This document shows, piece after piece, positions 11,340-21,964 of a stretch of DNA of 64,000 nt; position 1 is the first letter of the stretch; every line of letters starts with the position of its first letter. The stretch is taken from contig CM065878.1 in assembly GCA_033439255.1 (NCBI GenBank), positions 1 to 64,000 on the forward strand, given 5' to 3'. The notes beneath the pieces are model-generated. The model had not been told where the DNA came from. It did not search any database and worked only from the letters and a program-made list of their open reading frames with translations. Source of the stretch: Hericium rajendrae. Taxonomy: Eukaryota > Basidiomycota > Agaricomycetes > Russulales > Hericiaceae. Both the position numbers and the translations under genes were made by a program.

Positions 11340-12676
11340 TTATCGATGGCAATTATCACCATCTTCATCAGCTAGACCATCTCTATCCTGCAGCAATAAA
11401 TCCGAATACTCCCACAGGTTCATCCAGCCTGGAGAAATAACCTTTGCCCATTCGTGAACATTGTCTCTCAAAAACCACGCATAGCAGATACGCTCTCCGC
11501 GGAATGGGCCCACAGCATGGTTCAGGGACTTCCCTGCCACGGCTATGACTGTGCGCCTGGGGTAGTTCAGGGTCCAATTCAAACCAGGAAGGTTGAATCG
11601 GGCCCCGGAGTAGTCTCCAATGGTACACAAGATGTCGTAGCCTCCAGTCAGGCCTTGGCTATCTCTGTGTGATGGGGTGATGCGATTTGATATGATGGAG
11701 ACTCCGTTGAATACCGAACTCCATCGATGTGCAACTGAAGCCAAGTGTTCATCTTCCCTCTGTACGCCAATCACGGAAGCCGCGGCACGGTAAAGGTCTG
11801 GGTTGACCACTGCTAGAATTGCACTGATAAGAGCCGCGGATTCCGCAATATCTCGGAGCCATTTGAATGGTTTCGCTGTCATTTTGTTGCGACGTTTTGG
11901 GTTCAAATTTGCTGACACCGTCCAATCATCACCTGGCATCTGTACATACGTCAGAACGTAGCCTACGTATACGCATATATCCACTGCACATACATCATGA
12001 CCCTGTGCAAACCATCCTGGAGAGAGGGTGACCGTGCCAGGTGAGAAGCGATGGGTTGCCGCAGGATCAATGAAGAGCCCAGCATACTCACGCCATGTTG
12101 CCTGGCTGGCGCTGGTAGCAACTTTGAAGTGTTCATTGAGGTGCTCTGTAGCCTCTAGCATCTTCCTCTGCATGTGGAAATCATAAAAATATTGCATATC
12201 GCAACTGAAACTAGGCATACTTCACGCTCCTCTGACAACAAGTCAGGCAAGTACCACAAGAAGGCCTGTTCCCCGATATCGACCCCGACGCAAGGATTGG
12301 TCTGCACTGGGCGGTCAGATAGAGGCGGATAGCGCTTCAAGAATGCAGGGGTGTTCTCAGTCCTCCTCCGCTCTGCGTAGCAAGCCATGTCCCAATGTAC
12401 TTGTACTGCCAAGCACGTCAATCAGATGCCGCGGTACGATGCCGTAAACATACCTCTGGTTTCCGCGGCATCTGCCAGTTTGTGGGCAATGAAGTCCAAC
12501 TCGATCAGAACATGGAGAGGTAGTATTGCAGGCCTTCGTACATCGCTAATGCTCGATCCCGCGGCTCCCCTCTGTGCCAGAACATTTGCAAAGCGGGCAG
12601 AAAGATAGTCTGCCATTTCAACCTCGTATGGGCATGCAACCGCTCTGGAATAAGGGATGGGCAGGAGAGGTGACAT
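11340..12676 (-). CDS. TET/JBP-family 2-oxoglutarate/Fe(II) dioxygenase, intact
   Basis: Four exons (12676-12454, 12405-12221, 12167-11994, 11939-11340) with GT-AG introns of 48, 53 and 54 nt give an unbroken protein of about 393 residues. The C-terminal half has the double-stranded beta-helix signature of fungal TET/JBP enzymes. WLRDIAESAALISAILAVVN precedes VFNGVSIISNR, then the iron-binding SHRDSQG (His285, Asp287), YDILCTIGDYSGARFNLPGL, the distal iron-binding His335 in SLNHAVG, and Arg344 in GERIC, which in this family contacts 2-oxoglutarate. Family members oxidise 5-methylcytosine or thymine methyl groups in DNA. In Agaricomycetes these genes are known to be expanded and linked to KDZ transposons, as here. 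No lesion is visible. Extra 5' exons up to about 13003 are possible but unproven. It may share a transcript with, or drive, the transposase 93 bases downstream. Confidence 0.88.
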
Positions 12677-13242
12677 GGCAGGGGCAGGCAGGGTGACAGC
12701 AACGACACAGGTTCTATTGATGGTGCGTTCATTAATGATTGCTTATGTTTGGTTCCTACGCGGCTATTGCTGGGCGTAGATACATCGTGCTGCCTTGCCA
12801 TCTTTAAATTCATTTTTTGGGGCGGAATGTGTTTTTGTGGGTTTCTTATCACCGCATCTATTGCTGAGGCATCGAAGCTGTGTTATGCTTTGTATGTAAT
12901 CATCAAATGGCTGCTGGCACCACTCCGCGGCAGGGACAGCCCTTGCTGCATAGTGCAGTGTCGCTGGACTGCATGACTGACGATGTCTCTTGCTCATCGA
13001 CATTTCAGAGACAAGAATATAAATAGTTTGCTGTGTGCTGTAGATTGAGACCGTTGCCTACTACCTGACTGTTGGCCACTGCAACGTCTTGCTGTGCCCC
13101 AGACTTACGATAGCTTCACGCTAACCGACCGGGTGATTTAATACCGACGGCATTCGCTTGGGTAAGTGCTACGTGGTCCTCTCAACAAGTCAACCTACAC
13201 CCTTACCCTCCCACATCCTCATTCCTACCTCCATCTGACAAA
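12677..13242. promoter_or_regulatory. Divergent spacer between the TET/JBP gene and gene A
   Basis: A TATA box, TATAAATAG, lies at 13018-13026 on the plus strand, 217 bases before the ATG of gene A. It is followed by a pyrimidine-rich leader with a possible GTAAGT donor near 13161. The minus-strand side (12680-12900) has no clear TATA box. One CCGCGG lies near 12925. Minus-strand open frames here (for example from 13003) could be untranslated or alternative first exons of the TET/JBP gene. Confidence 0.5.
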
Positions 13243-13795
13243 ATGGCACCTCGCGGACCTTCCAAGGGCAAGATGAACAGCAAGAAGCCCAAGTCAACTG
13301 CGCCGCGGGACGTTCCCCCTCCCAAGGGTATCGATCCTAAGACCCTTTCGCTCCCGGACAGATACAAGAAGGTCATCAAGGCATATGTCGAAGAGTTCCG
13401 GGATGGCGATAAGCAGGCACGACAGATGGTCATCAACAATGCCATGAATTCAATGAGGGATAAGTATCCGAAGGAGTTCAAGGACTGGAAGGAAGACAGG
13501 TTTCTTGTGAAGCGGGTAAGCGTGCACCACATCATGTCGTTCCTTCCATATTTAATCCTTGTACCAGGCAGTCGCTCAGTGGTTCAACAACAATGGTAGA
13601 AAAAAGGAGACAGGCCCCGACCATCACTTCGTCAGCAAGTACAACAAGTGGCTGGTCGCAGCGCAAGTTAGAAAAGCAGACTTGGACGCATTCATAGCAC
13701 ACCATGCTCCTGACGTTAACCTCTTTTCGAATTGGCAACAATTACTGTCTGCGTTCCTCAAAGAACATGTGGATGCAGATGAGGAGCCGATGTAA
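13243..13795 (+). CDS. Gene A, N-terminal exons (cut by the nested element)
   Basis: Exon 1 (13243-13515) opens MAPRGPSKGKMNSKKPKSTA and reads a charged helical region (YKKVIKAYVEEFRDGDKQAR). A 52-nt intron (13516-13567) leads to exon 2 with AVAQWFNNNGRKKETGPDHH, and the frame stops at TAA 13793-13795. The stop lies 6 bases before the TTGCTTAAG flank of the nested element. A donor-like GTAATA overlaps the stop, so the frame probably continued across an intron now holding the insertion. The rest of the gene resumes at 29254. The layout (helical start, NNGRKK-type block, globular domain, acidic tail) recurs in gene B of the nested element. It belongs to a widespread Agaricomycete family of unknown function, as far as I can recognise it. 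The exon after the start contains a CCGCGG. Confidence 0.7.
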
Positions 13796-13801
13796 TAGAA
13801 T

Positions 13802-13810
13802 TTGCTTAAG
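13802..13810 (+). repeat. Target-site duplication (left) of the nested KDZ element
   Basis: TTGCTTAAG directly precedes the element and is repeated exactly at 29222-29230. The 8-9 bp length fits KDZ (Zisupton-like) insertion. Confidence 0.7.
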
Positions 13811-14420
13811 ATCCTTGACTATGTAGTCACTGTTTAGCTTAAATATCTGCACGGCTGAATGTAGTCAACAGTATAGTCAATTTTTTAGTCACATAGATTA
13901 GTCGTACAATCTACTAGGATGTCTGGTATCATAGCAGTGTGACGGTATAGTAAACAGTCGGTGAAGCAGTCAGTCTGATAACAAGTCACCAAAATAGTCA
14001 CTGTATATAGTCAAGAATATAGTGCTGTACAGTAGGTATGACTGCTTGCAAATAGTCAATCAACTAGTCACCATCCGTAGTCACGGAACGAGTCGCCTAC
14101 CTTGTGTAGCCGGTTCACTTAGTCGCAATGGGTGTGGACCTAAATGACCAGTGGCTTTCCAGCTATAGTCACTTTTGAGTAGTCGATAACAACAGTCAAT
14201 ACACAAACAAAGTACTCCTACCAAAGACAGTCATACCAACCAGTCGCATATAGATAGTCATATCAACAAGTCGGTGTGAAGCAGTCATGCCAATTAGCTA
14301 CAGCGAAGCAGTCATGTTTACAAGCCAAACTGAAATAGTCATTCCAACGAGTCGACATGGACTAGTCATGCCAATTGCGAACTAGTCAAATCCAATGAAG
14401 CAATAACACGACTATGTGGT
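13811..14420 (+). repeat. Left subterminal TAGTCA array of the nested element
   Basis: I count about 28 AGTC words, nearly all forward (TAGTCAC, TAGTCAA, TAGTCAT, CAGTCAT, GAGTCG), spaced roughly 15-25 bases apart. Only about three lie in reverse. There is no coding sequence here. Confidence 0.8.
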
Positions 14421-14510
14421 CGCTATTTGTCGCTGCATATGAGCATCAGACCTACAGCTGGACCATCATCAGCAACATACGAAGTTCTGAAAAAGCTAAA
14501 CTCACCTAGT

Positions 14511-15740
14511 CTAGTCAGAGTCCGACTCGATCTCAATCATGTCCGAAACCTGCTGGTAAGCTGGCTTGGATATGACCCGCCTTTTCCCTCTCGCACTCGA
14601 ACACCCTTCTTCGAAGTCATCCTCACGAGTGCGCTTAAGGCATTGTTGAGAACCGCTCGCAACTGGCTGTCGATCGAGTGCCTCTATGACCTTTGATCTT
14701 CTTTGACCTTCGTGAACCACAGCGGTCGAACGTTCTCGTCCAAGATCGTTCGATCCCAGGACATCACAAAGTCTGGCACGGAAGTCTTCAGCATGCACAT
14801 CTAGGTCTCGTCCCACAGAGACCTTGTGAAAGCGCCAGATAAACGGGACATCAGGAACGATGGGTTCCCATCGACAGTCTTTGACAACACAGGAATCCCA
14901 TGAGCACTGAACAGGATCGAAGATGTCGATGATGTTGGTGGGCTTGATGTCGAACAACCTAGACAAGACAGGGATGTGATAGAGAATATTGAATGTTTCA
15001 GCTTTCGGCCACGATAGTCGCTTCAAGATCGGAGAATGATCATCCTGCAGGACAAAGATCAACTTCAACCCTATGCCACCTTGAGAAGAGCAACTCACCT
15101 GTGCGAAGAATACACTCAGGATACCTTCTTTCCCTTCATCACGTTTATCTTGCCCCTCGCGATCGCCAACGTACACCGTCGGAGACGATGGAATCATCCA
15201 CTGCGGATCGAGTATATTACGGCGCAGAGGAGGCTCAGTTATTGCCCCGTGATGGGCCACCGAAAGACTCTGTCGCTCTTCTGCGTGCCCTGGAGGCGAA
15301 GAATTCCAGCCATTTCTCACCTGTGGCAATGCTGGCCGTCCACCTCCCCCACGTCTTCCAGAACCACGGGGCTTCCCCAAATGCTCACGCTTCGCAATCG
15401 CTGCACCCTCCTTCGACAAACTAGCTTGCTCTGCTCGTGCACGGCGAAAACGCTCAACGAGTGCCAACTTTTCTGGAGAGAGTTGGTCAGTTATCGCATT
15501 CCATCCTGTCGCACAGGTCTCCCGTTCACGGCACTGAAAAGGCTGGTCAGCGGTATTGCGATCAAAGTATAGGTCGTGACGTACGATGTAGTACCAACGC
15601 CCGACGTTGGCATTTTCAGTCTGGTACTGTAGGCCCGACGCTCGAAGTCCATGGTCACAGACAACATGAATAGGCTGGGGGCAAGGCCCTGCTAGCTTCT
15701 CCACAAATGCTTTGAGCTCAGGATCTGCTTTGGGCAACAT
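14511..15740 (-). CDS. Unknown protein with a possible GRF-like zinc finger
   Basis: It opens MLPKADPELKAFVEKLAGPC. Residues about 20-70 read HVVCDHGLRASGLQYQT, ENANVGRWYYIV, and later QCRERETC. A cysteine/histidine pair, a GR-W/F-Y motif and a late cysteine is the general look of GRF zinc fingers (nucleic-acid binding), but spacing and residues are imperfect. A 54-nt in-frame segment at 15045-15098 (GTGAGT...CTGCAG) is almost certainly an intron, so the real product is about 391 residues. The middle is basic and low in complexity (KPRGSGRRGGGGRP). The C-terminal third has a folded-looking block (FIWRFHKVSVGRDLDVHAED) and an Arg/Lys-rich tail ending MIEIESDSD. The frame is intact. It lies beside the left array of the nested element, convergent with nothing, and may be an accessory DNA-binding protein. 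Confidence 0.6.
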   Translation of the reverse strand: MLPKADPELKAFVEKLAGPCPQPIHVVCDHGLRASGLQYQTENANVGRWYYIVRHDLYFDRNTADQPFQCRERETCATGWNAITDQLSPEKLALVERFRRARAEQASLSKEGAAIAKREHLGKPRGSGRRGGGGRPALPQVRNGWNSSPPGHAEERQSLSVAHHGAITEPPLRRNILDPQWMIPSSPTVYVGDREGQDKRDEGKEGILSVFFAQVSCSSQGGIGLKLIFVLQDDHSPILKRLSWPKAETFNILYHIPVLSRLFDIKPTNIIDIFDPVQCSWDSCVVKDCRWEPIVPDVPFIWRFHKVSVGRDLDVHAEDFRARLCDVLGSNDLGRERSTAVVHEGQRRSKVIEALDRQPVASGSQQCLKRTREDDFEEGCSSARGKRRVISKPAYQQVSDMIEIESDSD

Positions 15741-16100
15741 GGATGGCAGAGGGGTAGGAGGAGAATGGGAGCAAAAGGGTATCGACCGGAGGAAGAGACA
15801 TTGCTATATATTCGCCAGACAATAAATGACCAAAGCGTCGTCAGCAAGGCCACATACCTCGAACAATAGCTTGGGCCCATTCACTTCGCCCCGCAGCCAC
15901 AATTGATCTCTCCACCACCCATTGCCACTCGGTCAAAGCGAGAATTACAGCCGCAATCGACCTCCCCACCACTCATAACCACCCGGTCAAGGCGAGAACT
16001 ATTGTTCATTGTACGATACGAGAAGAAGCAACCAATTTCTACAATCTAGTACAATATCCCGCGCAGAATATTACTATGACAATTTGTCTCATCCAGCGAA

Positions 16101-18412
16101 CTATCTCCGGGAACCCCTGGTCCCTGCTGCTTTCTTATGTTTGGACTCCGGCTCATTCTTCTTTGTTGTCACCTTCGTGTTCGTTTTCTTCGTCGCGTTC
16201 ACTTTCTTCGTCGTGATCGCTGTCTTCGCACGTTTGGACACCGGGGGTTGGTCTTCAGTATCAGGTGCCTTCCGCTTCCTGAAATTTAAGAGATAATAAG
16301 AACATACATCCAAGATAATGAAAGGAAATGAACTGACCTGAGTCGCGAAGAAAGTGGAGCCTCTGTGCTCGATTCGGCAAGCGTAGAGTGAGCTTGGATA
16401 TGTCCTGAGCGGCGCCGTTCACCGTCAACACCAGCTGATTGGCGTTTAGAGCGGCGTGAGGCTGTCGCTCCCTTATGAACGTCACCGCTCTTGGAAGAGC
16501 ACAGCTGCTTCTTGAGCTGTGGTGGGATATGGGCTTGGGAAGTAGGGCCATGACCAATACGCGCACTCGAGGCCTCATCTTTGTCCTCCTCCCCATCATC
16601 ACTCCCCTCGTCCTCATGGTCTCCCTTGTCGCCGTCCTCGGCCTCGGCCTCCGCACCGTGGTTCTCATCATCCTCGACCTCAGAGTTCTCCTCGTCTCTG
16701 TCTTCGGCCTCGGCCTCGTTCTCAAAGTCAAGATGTGCTCTGCCATCGACTCTCCCCTGGCTCTCACCGTGTCCCGCGCCCTCGGCAATCAAACCACTTG
16801 CTTGTCCAATACGGTCGCCTTCATCATCCGACACGTCCGCGATGCGACGAGGCGTGCAACGAAACCTGCGTGATGGGGAAGGCTGCACATCCGATTCATC
16901 ATCGGAACCTTGGGACGCGTCTGCAAGATGGCGGGGAAAAGGGAGGCGCGGACGGGTCATCGTAGATGTTCGAGATTCTCGCAAGGCAGACTGAATGGCT
17001 TTCCCCTTCCCCTTGCTTCGCCTGGGAGTCACGAATTCCTGTGTCTGAGAACAAATGGGTGTACTGAACGTGGGATGGGCTTCTAGGGTAGCAGGGGCAT
17101 CCTTGCTAGGCGAGAGGGTCTGTGAACGTGCCCTAGAGGCCACGGGCGAAGGGAAAATGTCCTCCAAGTAGGTTTTGAATGTGTCGGAGAGGAGGACATC
17201 GGGAGATTGAAGCGCATCGACAAGGGGGGTAAGAATCGACCCATCAGGTCCGAAGGCATCGCTATCAGAAGGACGTCAACGCAAAGATGGGTGTGGCATA
17301 TCAGAGTACCCACACAGTCATTTGCAATATTCCCTGGTCATTTCGATACTCTACAACAGAGCACATCACCACATTGCACTGCTCAGTCCAGGCTCGGCCG
17401 TAGTGTCGAATGGTGCTATTCAAGTTTCGTAGTTGTCTACGATTGAGCGAGAAATCAGTAAAGTCACAGCGGACACGGATGTAGCAACCTACTCGATACG
17501 TTCGAGATCTGATTGGGAGACGCCTTCGCGCTCCGCCGCAAGAATTTGGGCTGCCTTCTTCTCCTTCTTCCTTTCATGAAACTCCACCTTCGCGGTGGCA
17601 GCACGATCTTTCCATAGCTTGAGAGTGTCCGGGTCTTTGAGCATCTCAGTGAGCTCTTCGTTGATACGAGCTTGAGCGCTCTTTCCATCCTTAGGACCTT
17701 CTTGACGAATCGCCGCCAAACGTTCTTGAACCTGGGGGTCTTTCTGCATGAGGTCTCACGTGCTAGGAGCGCGATTGTTGCCAAGATCCGCCGCCTTGAG
17801 GGCGAGAGGCTTTGGTTTGGAAGATCTGGCGGAACTGTTGTTCTTGCCTTCCAAAATGCCCTTGACGTGGTTGGAGAGCCATTTCCGAATATGCTGGAGG
17901 GACGTGAGGATGGAATGCGAACACAGATAACCAGAACTTACGGAATCAATTTCTCCCATGCGCTCCTGCACCTCTTCGTCGTTTTCCAGAGTCCCATCCT
18001 TTTTTCCTCGTGGGTTGGCAGGAAACTCAGAGCGGAAGTCTTTGATCAACTCCTTCTTCCACTTCACAAGCTCGCCGTTCTGTTTGGCGGTTGCATGGCC
18101 TTCAACAACTCGTTCGCAGAGCCAAGCGTATTCCTCGGGCGTTGTCCACCGCTCATTCGGCATGAGTGTCAAGGTCGTTGGAGGGATGCACTGGAGGTTT
18201 AGAGTGTACGTTCGTTAGACAGAAGGGATGGACGGAGAGAGTTTAACACTTACCGACAGGACAGCGCTTTTATTCCTCGACACTTGATTGAAAGATATGC
18301 CACTTGTGGCCGTGGCACCAGAGGAGAATAGACTCGCAGAGCGCGCTGCCACATAGCTGGATGAATGGAGAGAGGATCTCGATAGCATCGAACGGTCAAA
18401 GCTCGACCTCAA
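16101..18412 (-). CDS. Gene B, KDZ-associated accessory gene of unknown function (same family type as gene A)
   Basis: Multi-exon, minus strand. Exon 1 opens MRSSFDRSMLSRSSLHSSSY. After an intron comes LMPNERWTTPEEYAWLCERV, a helical N-terminal domain start seen widely in unknown Agaricomycete proteins, then KWKKELIKDFRSEFPANP. Further exons read KWLSNHVKGILEGKNNSS, QKDPQVQERLAAIRQEGP and, around 17200-17440, RHYGRAWTEQCNVVMCSVVE. This last matches in position and style the CGMTLIVMSAHVNSKG block of gene A. The tail is a long acidic/Ser region (EDRDEENSEVEDDENHGAEA) with a basic C terminus (FRKRKAPDTEDQPPVSKRAK). An in-frame TGA at about 17753-17755 (ACG TGA GAC) and another near 17310 suggest decay or unresolved introns. 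No function is assigned. Confidence 0.55.
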
Positions 18413-18602
18413 CCAAAGCTAAGTCTACACCGCCAAGCAAACGCTACGACCAGGGCGCAAAGCGTAGCAGCGACCATCTAAGATGCTGAGACAGTAGGCC
18501 ATGCACAAGACCCTGATGACACACCTCTGGACGCACTATGCGTGAAGTCGATCGGTGCGCCATCGCATGGTTAGAGGCCGATAGGAGGCGGTAAGGTGAT
18601 GT
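18413..18602. other. Spacer with a degenerate first copy of the 142-bp repeat
   Basis: No gene. 18499-18600 resembles the end of the tandem unit that follows (GACACACCTCTGGACGCACT against GACGCACCTCTCGACGCACT). Confidence 0.5.
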
Positions 18603-18890
18603 GGTGTACCAAGATGTATGTGTAGCATGGGATGCCCATCGTGAGGTCCTGACGACGCACCTCTCGACGCACTGCGCGTGGAGTCGATTGGTACGCCGCC
18701 ATGACAAGGCTATGAATGATAATCCTAGGCAATGGGGCAAATGGGGTGTACCAAGATGTATGTGTAGCATGGGATGCCCATCGTGAGGTCCTGACGACGC
18801 ACCTCTCGACGCACTGCGCGTGGAGTCGATTGGTACGCCGCCGTGACAAGGCTATGCATAATAATCCTGGCAAATGGGAAAGCAGAAGCC
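18603..18890 (+). repeat. 142-bp tandem duplication
   Basis: GGTGTACCAAGATGTATGTG starts a unit at 18603 and again at 18745. The copies are nearly identical through GTACGCCGCCATGACAAGGC. Short matching open frames in both copies are shadows of the repeat. Confidence 0.85.
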
Positions 18891-19782
18891 GCGCTTCCGC
18901 AGGATGTAATGGATCAAGGAAGGATAAAAAGTATTGGGTATCTCACCATGCTGTAGTCCTTGCCTCTCGCCATTATAATCACTGTACGGAGTCTATTCAC
19001 TCTTGCGCGACCGCACAAATGAGGATGGTGGGACATGCGGTAAGAAAATGGCAAACGAGACAATAAGGTGGGGAGGACATACCTACGCTGGATGAGCGAT
19101 GATCTATATCTTAAGTCTCGATAGAGGGTAAAGAACTCAAGGAAAATTGTGAACGCATATCCGGATAGGATCTGATAGCTGTAGGACACGGGAAAATCGC
19201 AGGAGCAAGTTGAAGTTGCGTCGCAAGAAGCGCCTGGTTTAGCGCTGATTACCTCCGATGGATTATGTCACCACCAAGCACATCAGCAACGAAGTTCGCC
19301 GCTGTCCTGCGGGCGATTTTCATAGTCACAGCGCTCAGACTCTCCTCAATTTCTTTTCCACTCTAGTTGAGCTCGGTTCTTTCTTTCTCGCCGTACTCAT
19401 TTCCTACAATCGTTTCATCGAAATCTGTGAGTAATCACTTAGCTCTTCAAGATTCGTTTACTCTAGCCTTCAGGCCTTCCCATCCCACAACCCCCCCTAC
19501 ATCGCCTTCTATCGGGTGCTGTGTGTACGGAACGAGCTTCACGCGTTGTGCGCTCAGACCGTGCATACTCTACCCGCACTTCTCAGTCCTCCAACTTGCC
19601 TTCTATTGGGCGCAAAATATAAGGAACGAGCTTCACGCGTTGTGCGCTCAGACCTTGTACACTCCCCCGACTCTCTTCTCTACAAGTTTCCAACCTCAGA
19701 TACTTCAATACACGTAGTGAGCATGAAGGTTTAGATTCACACCCACGTTACTCATTACTGCAATCATTATTTCAGCCTCGTC
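18891..19782 (+). other. Spacer and probable 5' leader of the next gene, with a 94-bp duplication
   Basis: I see no gene. AACGAGCTTCACGCGTTGTG followed by CGCTCAGACC occurs at about 19530 and again at 19624, in two imperfect copies of a unit of about 94 bp. Pyrimidine-rich tracts at 19360-19500 and 19560-19700 fit a fungal promoter/leader just before the ATG at 19783. Confidence 0.5.
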
Positions 19783-21771
19783 ATGGCCAGTGTCCGACGG
19801 CATTTCGACATGTCGTATACGTGTTGGGCTCTTGGATGGGGGCAACAGGAGATGGTTGTGGCAGCACACACAACCTATATCCCTCAATTGCCGGATGACG
19901 AGAAGGCCTTGGTTCGTGGTGATGGCTTATGGGGCCCGCACGATTGGGCCCGCTTTCCACAGCAATTCGACCCTCGCTTTCCCTACCTAGCTTGGATTCG
20001 TTTACCTACCAGTCAGAACTCCACTTCAATTCTGTATCGTCTGCCCACATGCTCTGATGTGTGTCCCCATCCTATTTTCACCTCGCGCCTTGTGCTGTCG
20101 CCGAAGTGGGTCGATGCCTTACGTGAGGAACGAGATAGTCTTCTAGCCAGAGCACAGGAATGTTTTTCTCGGATGGTCGATCTCCCTGCATTTCGACACA
20201 TAGCTTACCCGTCCACTGCGCCTCGCCGCATCGTCTCAGCCTTGATACGGCTCAAGGATGCTCCATGCTTTTGGCGGGACGTCGTGGAGGTAGTTCGAGG
20301 AATTCAGCGGCACTTGCTTGAACTCCAAGCGTTCCGCGACTGGTTTAGGTGCATTTCTTCGGAGTTACCTACAACAGCACCCGTTCCCACTCGCGGCAGC
20401 ATTACTACGGACCCTGAAGTGTATCGGATGCTCGAGTTCAATCGGATAACTGTATATCTTCGCCTCCCTGTCTCGCACTACCACCCACTCGCGTCTTGTG
20501 ATCAAAAAGGTCTACTTCGCTTGGTAGACTGGTGCAACTTCGTTGGTGCCGACTTCAAGGAATGGCGCGATCAGGGAGTACAGGCCGGATTCGTACAAGA
20601 ACACACCAAAGAGCTCTGGTATTATCCGCCCTCACCAGCTACCCACACTGTCTTCGAGCGAGCAGCGCGCGGCTATGCCCCACGTCGTGATGTTCAACAT
20701 CTCACGCAGACAGCTTTGGGGATGCAAATGCGCCGAGAGCAAGATCGTAAGTGATACTCGTCTTCGCATATATCTGTTTCTTACGAGAGGATATTAGTTG
20801 CCCACGAGCGCAATGTGATCAATGCGTCGAAGCCCAAACACACTCATAGCAGCAGACGTGTTCAAAATGCGGTCACTCCTCCGGAATGGGTACCCAAGGC
20901 CATTGCAACCTGGCATGAGTCCGTTGCTAACACCGCCCCCATTTTCACGGACAAGAACCTTTCCCGTGGCTGGCCGTACCATCTGCCTCCAATTCATCTT
21001 TTCTGGGGTCCAGCCGAAGAGAAGGCACGAGAGACGTTTTTTTATCATTGGCACTGTTTGGCACGATGTTGGGACTGGCGGCATGTCCTCCACCGCGACC
21101 TTGCTTTTACGCCGTCCGAATGGCGCTCACTTCTAGGCGATGCACACTGGAAGCGTCAATGGCCGAAGGATCGGCAATACGAACCAGACAACTTTTGGGC
21201 TCACGGTTCTGAGTTTTTCTTCGGGTCTTTGTCCTCGGGCATTGTGACTATGGGGATCATCAATCGTCCGCTTTCTTGTGGCTGCAAAGCCAGTCCTCGT
21301 GTATCTTACGATCCGGCCAACCGCGCAATCATCCTCTACAAGCTCAACATGGCGCATATCTATTGGGAGTTCGAGCATCACGACGAGCTTCAAATCTCAG
21401 CGGAAGATTGGGACGAAGATCGGCGTAGCAGACGGGCAGAGCAACGGAGGAAGGTTTGGCCACATGGTCCGAACTACGGCGACATCCAGATTGGCTATGA
21501 ATATGGCTGTCAAAAACAGGATTGGCGGGATAGGATGCCATGGTTCGAAGACCTCAGGAAGATCATGTCATCGTGGAAAGGATTTCCCGGCATTCTGAAT
21601 TTCTCTTTTATCTGTTTGCAGCGTAATGACTACATAGATCGTGAGTTGAGATTGATAACGTTCTATCAAGATTCTTTCATTTCCACGCACGGTATTCTAC
21701 CTTCCTTGCCCATGCAGAGAGTAGTCGAATGCCCTCCGACATGTGTGCACAAAACTCTGTACCTTTGTTAG
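19783..21771 (+). CDS. Unknown two-exon protein, about 645 residues
   Basis: Exon 1 opens MASVRRHFDMSYTCWALGWG and runs to about 20748. A 50-nt intron (GTAAGT...ATTAG) joins in frame to LAHERNVINASKPKHTHSSR and the frame then stays open to TAG at 21771. The protein is rich in Trp, His and Arg with no transmembrane segment. Two blocks stand out: FPYLAWIRLPTSQNSTSILY in the first third and WRSLLGDAHWKRQWPKDRQY with DNFWAHGSEFFFG in the last third. I recall similar unknown proteins near KDZ genes in mushrooms but can attach no activity. The last 60 residues may include an unspliced intron (a possible acceptor at TGTTTGCAG near 21620). It lies 190 bases upstream of the KDZ transposase on the same strand. 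Confidence 0.65.
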
Positions 21772-21964
21772 AGCTGTTTATCTACATTGTTCGCTTTGTT
21801 GCCCCTTTTTGACTCTTTCAACAAAGCTGTTTGACACGTTCATTGTCATTAGTGCCAAAACGCGTTCCTGACTGCTTTGTCCGAGTTGTCACTGCTCATA
21901 GCCCAAGTGATGCCTGCGTTCGTGCTTCCCTCCTACTGGTCACTCCTTCCATACCTACTTCACC

